Shown: positions 44,202 to 53,148, counted from the first letter of the stretch. The stretch is 64,000 nt of DNA from Senimuribacter intestinalis (GCA_943192975.1 CALPCJ010000001.1:62001-126000); one strand, 5' to 3'. Translations and numbers: made by a program. Notes: generated from the sequence alone by a model not told the origin.

Positions 44202-44345
44202 CATATATATAATTTTTTTATGTAAAATTAAAACTTTATTTTTGTTTAAATTATACTTTTAATTATTTTTCATCGATTTATTAATTATAATTATTCTCAT
44301 CCTATTGCCTATATCAAGCTAATATTTGCCACATTAAAAATCAAA

Positions 44346-45134
44346 TCATGGTTTACTTTTAATTCCATCTAACAATTCTTGAAATCCAAAGTCAAGCTGC
44401 TCTTTATCATGACAGTCACTAGACAAAATGACAGCACAGTCACTTTTTGCAAGCTCCCGCAAAATAAAGGCCGCCGGATACGGCACACTGCGATAACCTC
44501 TCGCCATAGCACCGGTATTGATTTCGATAATCGGCTTTTTTTCAGAAACCAGCACCTGGTCCAGTGCCGAAAGGGCTGCCGCCTTGTACCAGTCCGCCTC
44601 TTCATCGAAGTATTTATAGCCTTCGTTAAACTTGGTCACCAGATCAAAATGTCCTAAAATATCGCAGCCGGTCTTATCTACAACGTCAGCTACAGACTGA
44701 AAATAGCTCTCTACATAAGCTCTGTAGTCGCCGCCGAAGTACTTCTCCACGTCGGCTATCATATCCTGCTCGGACTTGTCCACACACACCGGTGTACCAT
44801 CCTTTGCAAGGGCATAATGAACAGAGCCGATGATATAATCATACGGATAATCGTCTCCTTCTCCAAGGTAATCTCGCTCGACTCCCAGATAAATGTCAAT
44901 CTGTCCCCGGTACGCCTCCTTTAGACGCAGGACTTCCTCTCTGTAGCGCAAGGTGTTTGCCCTGCTCATGCAAAACTCCTCATCGTTGACCGAATACTCG
45001 TGACCGGAAAACCCAAGGGCACAAAACCCGAGGTCGATGGCTTTTTTTACCATCTCCTCAGGTTCATCTTTTCCATCGCAAAAACAGGTATGGGTATGCA
45101 AATTGAAATTGCCTTTTGGGTTTAACAAAATCAT
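44346..45134 (-). CDS. hisK: Histidinol-phosphatase, PHP family
   Basis: 262 aa. PHP metallo-phosphatase: FNLHTHTCFCDG (metal site 1), GFSGHEY, IDIYLGVERDYL, DILGHFDLV, IEINTGA, AVILSSDCHD. Dephosphorylates histidinol phosphate, the step before HisD. Last gene of the his operon; ATG overlaps hisIE by 4 bp. Confidence 0.9.
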   Translation of the reverse strand: MILLNPKGNFNLHTHTCFCDGKDEPEEMVKKAIDLGFCALGFSGHEYSVNDEEFCMSRANTLRYREEVLRLKEAYRGQIDIYLGVERDYLGEGDDYPYDYIIGSVHYALAKDGTPVCVDKSEQDMIADVEKYFGGDYRAYVESYFQSVADVVDKTGCDILGHFDLVTKFNEGYKYFDEEADWYKAAALSALDQVLVSEKKPIIEINTGAMARGYRSVPYPAAFILRELAKSDCAVILSSDCHDKEQLDFGFQELLDGIKSKP

Positions 45135-45787
45135 TTCATTTTCTCCTGTTTCACTTTATGATCTATAATATGACGGGAAGCCAGTTCACTCATCACGTCA
45201 TCTACAGTGATTCCCATTTCTACCATAAGTACCATCACATGATACGCAAGGTCTGCAATTTCGTAAATCGTCTCCGCCTTGTCATCCGCTTTTCCTGCAA
45301 TGATGACTTCGGTGCACTCCTCGCCGACCTTCTTCAAAATCTTGTCGATTCCCTTCTCAAAGAGGTAGGAAGTGTAGGAGCCCTCCGGCATTTCCTCCTT
45401 GCGACCCTTTAGCATCTTGTAGAGACCTTTTACGGAAAACTCTTCTGCCTCTTCTATTTCCATTTCTCCCATTACAGGAAATTCAAAGCAGGAATCGCCG
45501 CCCAGATGGCAGGCAGGTCCCTCTTTGTTGACCATGACAACCAGTGCGTCACGGTCGCAATCAGCCGTAATGCTGACGATATGCTGCACATTGCCGCTGG
45601 TGTCGCCCTTTCTCCACAGTTCCTGTCTGGAACGAGACCAGAAGCAGGTTCTCTTCTCCTCCATGCTGATTGCAAGGCTCTCTCTGTTCATATAAGCAAG
45701 AGTGAGCACCTTCTTGGACTGTGCATCCACCACAATGGCAGGAATCAGTCCCTTTTCATCAAATTTCAATTCTTCTATTTTTACCAT
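45131..45787 (-). CDS. hisIE: Bifunctional phosphoribosyl-AMP cyclohydrolase / phosphoribosyl-ATP pyrophosphatase
   Basis: 218 aa. HisI domain (residues 1-110): LTLAYMNRESLAISMEEKRTCFWSRSRQELWRKGDTSGNVQHIVSITADCDRDALVV with zinc cysteine and GPACHLGGDSCF. HisE domain (about 120-218): LYKMLKGRKEEMPEGSYTSYLF, KVGEECTEVIIAGK, YEIADLAYHVMVLM. Catalyses steps 2 and 3 of histidine synthesis. Cut off from hisF by 340 bp that hold the family C repeats. Confidence 0.96.
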   Translation of the reverse strand: MVKIEELKFDEKGLIPAIVVDAQSKKVLTLAYMNRESLAISMEEKRTCFWSRSRQELWRKGDTSGNVQHIVSITADCDRDALVVMVNKEGPACHLGGDSCFEFPVMGEMEIEEAEEFSVKGLYKMLKGRKEEMPEGSYTSYLFEKGIDKILKKVGEECTEVIIAGKADDKAETIYEIADLAYHVMVLMVEMGITVDDVMSELASRHIIDHKVKQEKMK

Positions 45788-45859
45788 AATCTTCTCCTGC
45801 TGTCTTCTTTAATATATTTTACTTTTTGTGTCAAGCCCATGAAAGCCATAAACCATGTT

Positions 45860-46106
45860 TTAGTACCTAACTGCTGTTTTTGTAAAAAAGGTACTAACAC
45901 ACCCCAATCATCGTACGCATTATATGGAAATCAAAGAATAAATCCCCACATAATGAAAGAATTATTCATGGATAAATGTATCATAAGCAAAAAAACGTGA
46001 TAAATCTCCGTCAAATTCCAAATAACTTCTTCAAAAAAACTTCGATTAACATAATATCACTCCGAATCTTAGTACCTTTTTCACAAAAATCCGGAATAGG
46101 TACGAA
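45860..46106. repeat. Two 38-bp inverted-repeat units (family C: TTAGTACC-N22-GGTACTAA)
   Basis: Units at 45860-45897 (perfect arms) and 46069-46106 (right arm GGTACGAA). Both cores are 22 bp and unrelated. Starts are 209 bp apart. No further unit is clear between them. The 340-bp stretch splits hisF from hisIE. Confidence 0.75.
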
Positions 46107-46127
46107 AATTCCAATATCCATACCGAT

Positions 46128-46886
46128 CTACTTCCTCACGTGAATACCGGCTGCTGCCAGCTGATTCTTCAAATCTGAAATCGCAACTTCTCCAAAGTGA
46201 AAAATAGATGCTGCCAATCCTGCATCAATGGCCGGAATCGCCTGAAATAAATCCACAAAATCCTGAATGCTGCCCGCACCGCCTGAAGCAATCACAGGCA
46301 CGGACACCAAATCGTTTACAGCGCGCAGAAGCTCAATATCAAAGCCTTTCTTTACGCCGTCAGTGTCAATACTGTTGACTACAATCTCACCTGCGCCGCT
46401 GGCTTCACCCTGCTTAATCCATTCCAATGCGTCAAGCCCGGTATCCTCTCTGCCGCCTTTTGCAAAAACATGAAAACTGCCGTCAACACGTTTCACATCG
46501 ACAGAAAGCACTACGCACTGATCACCATATTTCTTGGCAGCCTCTGCAATAAGTCCTGGATTTTTGATAGCGCCAGAGTTGACAGAAACCTTATCCGCGC
46601 CGCATTTCAGCACCCGGTCAAAGTCTGCAATGGTGTTGATACCTCCGCCAACAGTCAGGGGAATGAACACTTTGGAAGCCACTTCCTTCAGAATCTCCGT
46701 AAACAGCGCCCGCTCTTCAAAAGAAGCGGTAATGTCATAAAATACCAACTCATCCGCACCGTTTTCGCTGTAATATTTGCCAAGCTCCACTGGCGAAGAG
46801 ACGTCTGACAATCCTTCAAAATTCACACCCTTTACCACTCTGCCGTTTCGCACATCCAAACAGGGAATAATTCTTTTGGTAATCAT
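46128..46886 (-). CDS. hisF: Imidazole glycerol phosphate synthase, cyclase subunit
   Basis: 252 aa. (beta/alpha)8 barrel: RIIPCLDVRNGRVVKGVNF with catalytic Asp11, PLTVGGGINTIADFDRVLKCGADKVSVNS, VVLSVDVKRVDG (second Asp), VNSIDTDGVKKGFD, PVIASGGAGSIQDF. Works with HisH to close the imidazole ring. Overlaps hisA by 4 bp. Confidence 0.98.
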   Translation of the reverse strand: MITKRIIPCLDVRNGRVVKGVNFEGLSDVSSPVELGKYYSENGADELVFYDITASFEERALFTEILKEVASKVFIPLTVGGGINTIADFDRVLKCGADKVSVNSGAIKNPGLIAEAAKKYGDQCVVLSVDVKRVDGSFHVFAKGGREDTGLDALEWIKQGEASGAGEIVVNSIDTDGVKKGFDIELLRAVNDLVSVPVIASGGAGSIQDFVDLFQAIPAIDAGLAASIFHFGEVAISDLKNQLAAAGIHVRK

Positions 46887-47650
46887 TTTGCTCCTCCTTC
46901 ATCAAAGAGGGCAGCAAAGACGTCTGCCTGCTCAATAGATTTCGCCAAAGCGATAGCTTTTTGCAGATTGATTGCGCCGTTATAAATCGCTTTTCCGATG
47001 ATAGCGCCGTAAACGCCCATATCAAGAAGCGCCGCCACATCTGCCATAGAAGACACGCCGCCGGAAGCTACAATATCGACGGGATACTTCTCTGAAAGCT
47101 CTTTGTAAAGCGCCTGATTCGTTCCCTGCATAGCGCCGTCCTTTGAAATATCCGTACAGATAATGCAGCTGACGCCGTCATCTGCCAGCTTTTCAAAAAT
47201 CTCATCTACGGTAATCTGCGACACTTCTTTCCAGCCATGAATTGCCACATGCCTTTGCGAAATATCCACGCCTACCGCAATTTTTTCTTTATATTTCCTA
47301 ATCATTTCTGTAGTAAATTCCGGCTCTTTTACAGCAACAGTGCCGAGAATCACCCGGTACACACCGGCATCAATATACCGCTTGATGGTCTCTTCGCTGC
47401 GGATTCCTCCGCCGATTTCCACTTTCAGACCGGTTTCTGCCGCTAAGCGTTTTACCACCTGAAAATTCGGGGTATCGCCGTCCTTTGCGCCGTCTAAATC
47501 TACCACATGGAGAAATTCTGCCCCCTTCGCCTCAAACTCCTTGGCATAGGCCACCGGATCATCTCCGTACACTGTCATCTGGTCGTAGTCGCCTTTTAGC
47601 AGGCGTACTACCTTGCCATCACGCAAATCGATGGCAGGAAAAATTTTCAT
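46883..47650 (-). CDS. hisA: ProFAR isomerase
   Basis: 255 aa from ATG 47650 (GAAAGGAAG ahead; the frame extends into hisH without a site). Barrel enzyme: MKIFPAIDLRDGKVVRLLKGDYDQ, KVEIGGGIRSEETIKRYIDAGVYRVILGT, CTDISKDGAMQGTN, VDIVASGGVSSMADV. Converts ProFAR to PRFAR. Confidence 0.98.
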   Translation of the reverse strand: MKIFPAIDLRDGKVVRLLKGDYDQMTVYGDDPVAYAKEFEAKGAEFLHVVDLDGAKDGDTPNFQVVKRLAAETGLKVEIGGGIRSEETIKRYIDAGVYRVILGTVAVKEPEFTTEMIRKYKEKIAVGVDISQRHVAIHGWKEVSQITVDEIFEKLADDGVSCIICTDISKDGAMQGTNQALYKELSEKYPVDIVASGGVSSMADVAALLDMGVYGAIIGKAIYNGAINLQKAIALAKSIEQADVFAALFDEGGAK

Positions 47651-47672
47651 AACCAAACTTCCTTTCTCTCTT

Positions 47673-48290
47673 TTATAGTTCGCAAAATGCACGCAGAATC
47701 TTCATACCGATTTCGCCGCTTTTTTCCGGGTGAAACTGAACGCCGTAGACGTTATCCTTTGCAACTGCCGCCGTCAGTTCTGCCCCGTATTCTGTCGTTG
47801 CAATGGTCGCTTCCTCGCACTCACTTCCATAATAGGTATGGACAAAATACACAAAATCGCCCTCTTCCAGATATTTGAATATCGGACTTTTTTCTTTATT
47901 CTTGGGAAAATGAAGTCCATTCCAGCCAATATGAGGCACCTTGTAACCGCAAGGCACCACACCCTCCATGGTGACAATTTTGCCGGGAATCAAAGAAAGA
48001 CCCGCATGCTCACCGTATTCATAACTTTTCTCAAAGAGCAGCTGCATACCGAGACAAATGCCAAGAAGAGGTTTGCCTTTGGAAACTTCCGAAAGCACCA
48101 CCTCAGCCATACCGCTTTCCCGCAGTTTTAAAGCCGCATCACCAAAAGCGCCGACACCGGGAAGTATCAGCTTATCTGCTTTTTCAATTACCGCCGGATC
48201 GCTGGTTAATACCGCTTCCTGTCCGATATAGCGGAAAGAACTTTCCAGAGAAAAAATATTTCCTACGCCGTAATCTATGATGGCAATCAT
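47673..48290 (-). CDS. hisH: Imidazole glycerol phosphate synthase, glutaminase subunit
   Basis: 205 aa. Class I glutamine amidotransferase: IIDYGVGNIFSLESSF, oxyanion PGVGAFGDA, nucleophile GICLGMQLLFEKSYE, and GVQFHPEKSGEIG (catalytic His and Glu). Supplies ammonia to HisF. Confidence 0.97.
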   Translation of the reverse strand: MIAIIDYGVGNIFSLESSFRYIGQEAVLTSDPAVIEKADKLILPGVGAFGDAALKLRESGMAEVVLSEVSKGKPLLGICLGMQLLFEKSYEYGEHAGLSLIPGKIVTMEGVVPCGYKVPHIGWNGLHFPKNKEKSPIFKYLEEGDFVYFVHTYYGSECEEATIATTEYGAELTAAVAKDNVYGVQFHPEKSGEIGMKILRAFCEL

Positions 48291-48878
48291 TTACAGCACT
48301 CCCTTCGTGGAAGGAATTTCGTCTTTATATTCCTCGTCAATTTTTACTGCTTTTGCCATAACTCTGCCGAAAGCTTTGAACATGGCTTCAATGATGTGGT
48401 GGGTATTCTCCCCTGCAAGCTGCTTAAAGTGCAAAGTCACCTGCGCCTTTCTTACAAAACCAAGAAAAAACTCTTTCACCAGTTCCGTGTCAAAATCTCC
48501 CACTTTTTCACATGGCATTTCCACCTGTAAGCCCAGATAATCTCTTCCGGAAATATCCACTGCGCATATCATCAAAGTCTCATCCATAGGCAGAACAATA
48601 TCACCAAAGCGGCAGATTCCACGCATGTCTGCGAGCGCCTCAGAAAAAGCGCTTCCCAGTACGATTCCAATGTCTTCTACGGTGTGGTGGTAATCCACGT
48701 CTGTATCTCCCTGACAGCTGACTGTAAGGTCAAATCTGCCATGCCTTGCAAAGAGGGTCAGCATATGGTCTAAAAATCCACAGCCTGTATGAACAGCGCT
48801 TTCCCCTCTGCCGTCCAGATTCAGCTTCAGACTGATTTGGGTTTCCGCTGTATTTCGATTGATTTCACTTGTTCTCAT
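48291..48878 (-). CDS. hisB: Imidazoleglycerol-phosphate dehydratase
   Basis: 195 aa monofunctional IGPD: VHTGCGFLDHMLTLFARHGRFDL, DVDYHHTVEDIGIVLG (metal ligands), DISGRDYLG and GENTHHIIEAMFKAFGR. Ends against hisH with no gap. Confidence 0.98.
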   Translation of the reverse strand: MRTSEINRNTAETQISLKLNLDGRGESAVHTGCGFLDHMLTLFARHGRFDLTVSCQGDTDVDYHHTVEDIGIVLGSAFSEALADMRGICRFGDIVLPMDETLMICAVDISGRDYLGLQVEMPCEKVGDFDTELVKEFFLGFVRKAQVTLHFKQLAGENTHHIIEAMFKAFGRVMAKAVKIDEEYKDEIPSTKGVL

Positions 48879-48882
48879 CTTT

Positions 48883-49941
48883 TTACCTCAAAATTTCTGA
48901 TACTGCTTCTAAAAAGCAATCCATCTCTTCTCTTGTTCCAATGGTAATTCTATTGTACTGGCTGATTGCCTCTTTGTCAAAGTGACGAATCAAAATGCTT
49001 TTTTCCCGCAGCTTTTCATAAAGAACCCCACCGTCCACATCGGGAGATTTTGCAAAGAGAAAATTGGCCTTAGACGGCACCACCTCAAAACCCATAGCAA
49101 TCAGCTTTTCTGCAGTATAGGCTCTGGTTTCCATAATACGCCTGCAGTTTTCCATATAGTATTCATTTTCGGAAAGGGCTGCAATGCCTGCAGCGCTGGT
49201 CAGTCTGTTGACATTGTATGGATTCGTAGAAAACTTGATTTTTTCAAGATCCGCAACCAGCGCTGCTGACGCGATGGCAAAACCCAGACGCGCCCCCGCC
49301 ATGCTCCTCGATTTAGAGAAAGTCTGCACCACCAGTAGATTCTCATATTTATGTATCAATTCTACCGCGCTGTCTGCTCCAAAGTCTACATAGGCTTCAT
49401 CGATGAGCACCACCGATTCTCTGTTAGTTCTAACGATTTCCTCCACCTGCTGCAGGGAAAGAGCCTGCCCCGTCGGTGCGTTGGGATTTGCAATGACAAT
49501 CATGCCGTCCTTACAGACATAATCCTTGGGATCGATGGAAAAATCTGGTTTCAGTGGCACTTTCACATAATCGGTTTCGTAAAGGTCCGCAAAGACCTCG
49601 TAAAATCCATAGGAAGTCTCCGGAAAGTAGACCTTGCCGCCTTCGCCCGCAAAAGCCATAAAGGCAAAGTTTAAAATGTCATCGGAACCGTTGGTTACAA
49701 ACACGTTGTTTCTCTGCACCCTGTAAAGATTTGCGATGGCCTGCTTCAAATCCGACGAATCCGGATCCGAATAAAGACGTAGATTTGCAGCCTCACCTGC
49801 GTTTAATGCTGCAATGGTAGCAGGTCCCGGCGAATAAGGTGATTCGTTGGTATTCAGCTTAATCATCACCTGATCTTTCGGCTGCTCTCCCGGCGTATAA
49901 GGCTTTAATTTCCTGTATTTTTCTACCAAAAATTTACTCAT
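48883..49941 (-). CDS. hisC: Histidinol-phosphate aminotransferase
   Basis: 352 aa PLP enzyme of fold type I: KLNTNESPYSPGPATIAAL, TNGSDDILNFAFMAFAGEG, VIANPNAPTGQAL, VLIDEAYVDFG, PLP lysine in QTFSKSRSMAGARLGFAI (near 222). hisD, which normally precedes hisC, is missing between hisG and this gene. Confidence 0.97.
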   Translation of the reverse strand: MSKFLVEKYRKLKPYTPGEQPKDQVMIKLNTNESPYSPGPATIAALNAGEAANLRLYSDPDSSDLKQAIANLYRVQRNNVFVTNGSDDILNFAFMAFAGEGGKVYFPETSYGFYEVFADLYETDYVKVPLKPDFSIDPKDYVCKDGMIVIANPNAPTGQALSLQQVEEIVRTNRESVVLIDEAYVDFGADSAVELIHKYENLLVVQTFSKSRSMAGARLGFAIASAALVADLEKIKFSTNPYNVNRLTSAAGIAALSENEYYMENCRRIMETRAYTAEKLIAMGFEVVPSKANFLFAKSPDVDGGVLYEKLREKSILIRHFDKEAISQYNRITIGTREEMDCFLEAVSEILR

Positions 49942-50586
49942 TTATTTTTCCTCTTTTTCCTTCAGCTGGGAAGCCAGACTGTCACGAATCTGCTCAATCT
50001 CTGCCGTCTTAAACTTAAAGCCCGCCTTATTGGCAATAAGTCTTGCGCTGATTGGCACAATAGTCTTTACCACTTCCAGATTATTTTCCTTCAGGGTCTT
50101 TCCCGTCTCCACGATATCCACGATGACATCTGAAAGCCCCAGAATCGGTGCAATTTCAATAGAACCGTTGAGTTTGATGATATCGATGTCTCTGCTTTCC
50201 CTCTCGTAATAGGTTCTCGCGATATTTGGAAACTTTGTTGCAACCTTTAAGGTTCGCTCGGTGTTGTCGCGGAAAGTACTCTTTGCGGCAACCGCCATTC
50301 TGCATTTTCCAAGCTCCAAGTCCAAAAGCTCATAAACTTCTGGCTCGTATTCCAGCAAAATGTCCTTTCCCGCTACGCCGATATCTGCAGCTCCACGCTC
50401 CACATAAATAGTCACATCCGACGGCTTGACCCAGAAGTAGCGAACCCCCACTTCTTCGTTTTCAAAGATCAGCTTTCTGTTATCCTCTTTAATAGACGGA
50501 CAAGGGTAGCCCGCCTTTTCAAACATATCATAAACCTTCTGCCCCAGTCTTCCCTTGGGCAGAGCCACATTAATCATTTCTTTCAA
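49942..50586 (-). CDS. hisG: ATP phosphoribosyltransferase, short form
   Basis: 214 aa short HisG without the C-terminal regulatory domain: VALPKGRLGQKVYDMFEKAGYPCP, VERGAADIGVAGKDILLEYEPEVYELLDL, TKFPNIARTYY, GSIEIAPILGLSDVIVDIVETGKTL. Needs HisZ, encoded just upstream and overlapping by 17 bp. A TTG at 50586 is well spaced from GGGAGG; ATG 50577 is the alternative start. First committed and feedback-controlled step. Confidence 0.97.
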   Translation of the reverse strand: MKEMINVALPKGRLGQKVYDMFEKAGYPCPSIKEDNRKLIFENEEVGVRYFWVKPSDVTIYVERGAADIGVAGKDILLEYEPEVYELLDLELGKCRMAVAAKSTFRDNTERTLKVATKFPNIARTYYERESRDIDIIKLNGSIEIAPILGLSDVIVDIVETGKTLKENNLEVVKTIVPISARLIANKAGFKFKTAEIEQIRDSLASQLKEKEEK

Positions 50587-51688
50587 GGATTTTTACCTCC
50601 CCATCTTCCAGTTTCAAAAGTTTCCTGTAAGTCATTTTCTCCGGAATACTGCGCTCCAAAAGGACACTTTCGCCCTTGTCACGCAGATCCTTAGCCTCCT
50701 TCATCAAAAGGCGTAAATCCGATTTCTCATCGTAGAGAAAGACCACATCAAAGTCGTAGACTTTTTCACTAGGGTCAAGTCTGTCCAAAGAATCCAAATA
50801 TACCGCAAAGCCAATAGCGCCGGCTTTCTTCCCCATTCGCTCCATCAGCTGATCATACTGACCGCCGGAGAGAATACTGTTTGGAATGCCCTTTATAAAA
50901 CCTTTGTACAAAATACCGCTGTAATAGCCCATATCGTTGACGATGGAAAAGTCGATATTGATATTCTTTGCCAGCTTGTTGACCGCCAAAATGCTGCAGA
51001 TGGTTTCAAGTTCGGTCAAGGCCACTCTCACCTCATCGGAAAGGCTGGCTTTTTTCAGAGCCGTTAACACCTTCTTATATCCTCCATAGGTTGATACCAA
51101 AGTCTCGATGGACTGATATACCGTTTCTTCGATTCCGTTCTCTTCACATAGCTTGCGAATTTCGTGCAAATTTTTTTCCGCGATGCACTTCAAAACCTGC
51201 CGCTGCAGCTCCTCGCAAAGCGGCGCAAGCACTGCCTTAATGACGCCCATATGGGAAATTTCCAAAACGTAGTTACTGCTGATTGTCGCAAGGCTCTTTG
51301 CCGCCAAAGCGGTTACCTCACAAATATGATAAAGGTCGATATCACCCATGCATTCAAGCCCCGTCTGCATAATTTCTTTATATGTATGAGAGGATTTAGA
51401 CGCACGGTAAATGTTCTCGCTATAGTAAACTTTCTCTATATATCCTTCGCTGTGATGATAATTCTTAATAATGGAAAGTGTTAAGTCTGGCTTTAAAGCC
51501 ATCAGTTTTCCGTTGTCGTTAAAAGTGATCATGCTGTCAATCTGCAGGAATTCCTTATTCTTAACGTAAAGATCGTATTCCTCAAATTTTCCCATCTTGA
51601 ACTGTCTATAGCCGTACTTCTGGTATAGGTTTCTCAGTTCAAAAGTTGCTCTTTCATCACTTTTCAGTAAACTTCTGCTGATTTTCAT
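50570..51688 (-). CDS. hisZ: ATP phosphoribosyltransferase regulatory subunit
   Basis: 372 aa, AAAGGAG ahead of ATG 51688. HisRS-like paralogue without tRNA ligation: YGYRQFKMGKFEEYDLY, LMALKPDLTLSIIKNY, VYYSENIYRASKSSHTYKEIMQTGLECMGD, and a C-terminal GGQYDQLMERMGKKAGAIGFAVYLD. Histidine sensor of the octameric HisG-HisZ complex. First gene of the operon. Confidence 0.92.
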   Translation of the reverse strand: MKISRSLLKSDERATFELRNLYQKYGYRQFKMGKFEEYDLYVKNKEFLQIDSMITFNDNGKLMALKPDLTLSIIKNYHHSEGYIEKVYYSENIYRASKSSHTYKEIMQTGLECMGDIDLYHICEVTALAAKSLATISSNYVLEISHMGVIKAVLAPLCEELQRQVLKCIAEKNLHEIRKLCEENGIEETVYQSIETLVSTYGGYKKVLTALKKASLSDEVRVALTELETICSILAVNKLAKNINIDFSIVNDMGYYSGILYKGFIKGIPNSILSGGQYDQLMERMGKKAGAIGFAVYLDSLDRLDPSEKVYDFDVVFLYDEKSDLRLLMKEAKDLRDKGESVLLERSIPEKMTYRKLLKLEDGEVKILERND

Positions 51689-51758
51689 TGTCTGTCTTTA
51701 ACTCCTTTCAGCTTTCGTAGGGCACACCTTTTTCTTAAGCCTTGCCCTTCGCTTTATT

Positions 51759-51786
51759 ATTTTACCACATTAAAGCATTAAATCAA
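51759..51786 (-). promoter_or_regulatory. Promoter of the his operon
   Basis: Minus strand TTGATT (51786-51781), 16-bp spacer, TAAAAT (51764-51759). The leader of about 65 bases is too short for a T-box. The family A array begins 100 bp further upstream. Confidence 0.6.
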
Positions 51787-51885
51787 GAGGCTCGCACTAT
51801 GTTTTTATGTTTTTTTTGCTATACAAAGCGGAGGACCGATTCTCAGATCGCCGACCCTTCGTCCTGCTGCCAGTGGCGGATAAAA

Positions 51886-52106
51886 TGCATATATTCGCAC
51901 AAAAGAACCAAAATATGCACAGCCCTCTGCATATATTTTAAAAAAAACTTTAATATATGCATATTCTATGGTTTTGAAAAGAAATTTTATCACTTCCTTG
52001 CCGATATTTTTCGTTTTCTAGATGCTATTGTGCATATATCAAACACTTTCTCCAAAAATATGCACATCAGTGTGCATATAATCGGCAAAACTTCTGAAAA
52101 TATGCA
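51886..52106. repeat. Array of four 34-bp inverted-repeat units (family A: TGCATATA-N18-WATATGCA)
   Basis: Units at 51886-51919, 51928-51961, 52031-52064 and 52073-52106, each exactly 34 bp, with starts 42, 103 and 42 bp apart. Pairs 1-2 and 3-4 are each separated by 8 bp, as is pair 1-2 of the array at 4235. The right arm of unit 3 and left arm of unit 4 form a 22-bp palindrome ATATGCACA-TCAG-TGTGCATAT. CCAAAAATATGCACATCAGT is shared letter for letter with 4256-4275. Confidence 0.9.
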
Positions 52107-52140
52107 CACTACAGTTTTCCGGTAGTGCACACTCATCCAT

Positions 52141-52176
52141 AAAAAAACTGCCCGCTTTCATATATTAAGCAGGTAG
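52141..52176 (-). terminator. Terminator of the CmpB-like gene
   Basis: Minus strand CTACCTGCTT (52176-52167) pairs with AAGCGGGCAG (52157-52148), followed by seven T. Confidence 0.8.
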
Positions 52177-52218
52177 CTTTCGGTTATTATCTAAGGGTAC
52201 AAGCTTCGGGTGAAGTTC

Positions 52219-53148
52219 TTATTTTCTCATCAACTTGTGAATTTGGTCAAGCTCTGACTCAAATTTTTTGGAAACAGCACCTGGATTTCTGCGAAGAATG
52301 CTCACCGCTCTGCGATACTCCTTATCGGTACGCTCTGCCAGTTTCCGCTTCTGCGCCTCCAGCCTTTCATAAAAGTCCACACGCTCCTGCAGCGCTTCCT
52401 GCTTATCGGTAAAATAGTTTTCTGCATAATCGCGAAGTGCTGCCAGTTTTGTCTCATACTCTCTTCGGGATTCTCTCAAATTTCGCTCAAAGCGATTGCG
52501 GAACTTTTCTGCTTTCGCCCCCTGCTCTTCCTTAAATTTCCGAATATCATCTTCAGCAAGGGCATAGACAAAATCAATTCTGCTCTGCAGTCTGCGCAGT
52601 TCCTCGTTGCTCTCTGCTTTTTTGATCAGCATAGCCTTTAAATCCAGCGCTTCGTTTACAGAAATGGTCATATCCACCGAGATCAATATGACAAGCGCCA
52701 TTGCCGCAGCATCAATTGCTCCCATTGGAATCTGCAGCACTAGTTCTTCAATGGGAGGATGTAGCACTCTGACCAAAAGAATGGAAAATCCGCCCCACGC
52801 CAGAGATACAAATAGACAGATATGCCCATTCAAATTCAGCCTGTGCTGTGAGTAATCCCAATAGCGCACGCCAAAAATCTTCTGCATCGCCGCACCAGTG
52901 CAGTACTCCAGGATTGTCGAACTAATCATGCCAAACAGATAAATCAGTGGCAGGCTGTTGCGCACACCTAAAGTGGCAAAGAGAATCACAATTGCACCCG
53001 ACCCATAAATCGGCAAGAATGGTCCATGCATAAAACCTCGATTTTCAAAATGTCCTGTGCGAACAGACACATACACAGTCTCCCAAATCCAGCCCAGAAA
53101 ACAATATATAAAAAATAGAAACACCCACTGTGTCGGACTATAATACAT
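52219..53148 (-). CDS. Putative ABC-transporter type IV membrane protein (CmpB family, PF06541-like)
   Basis: 309 aa from ATG 53148 (GAGGGAAAG ahead; the frame stays open upstream into the next gene). Residues 1-145 hold four or five membrane segments with the family block FLGWIWETVYVSVRTGHFENRGFMHGPFLPIYGSGA and SSTILEYCTGAAMQKIFGVRYWDYS. Residues 165-309 are a charged coiled coil (ENYFTDKQEALQERVDFYERLEAQKR), cytoplasmic. No ATPase partner here; transport is only suggested by the family name. Confidence 0.75.
   Translation of the reverse strand: MYYSPTQWVFLFFIYCFLGWIWETVYVSVRTGHFENRGFMHGPFLPIYGSGAIVILFATLGVRNSLPLIYLFGMISSTILEYCTGAAMQKIFGVRYWDYSQHRLNLNGHICLFVSLAWGGFSILLVRVLHPPIEELVLQIPMGAIDAAAMALVILISVDMTISVNEALDLKAMLIKKAESNEELRRLQSRIDFVYALAEDDIRKFKEEQGAKAEKFRNRFERNLRESRREYETKLAALRDYAENYFTDKQEALQERVDFYERLEAQKRKLAERTDKEYRRAVSILRRNPGAVSKKFESELDQIHKLMRK

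Noticed and set aside
51689..51758. T-box leader of the his operon
   Set aside because: The predicted leader is only about 65 bases, with no terminator/antiterminator pair or T-box sequence.
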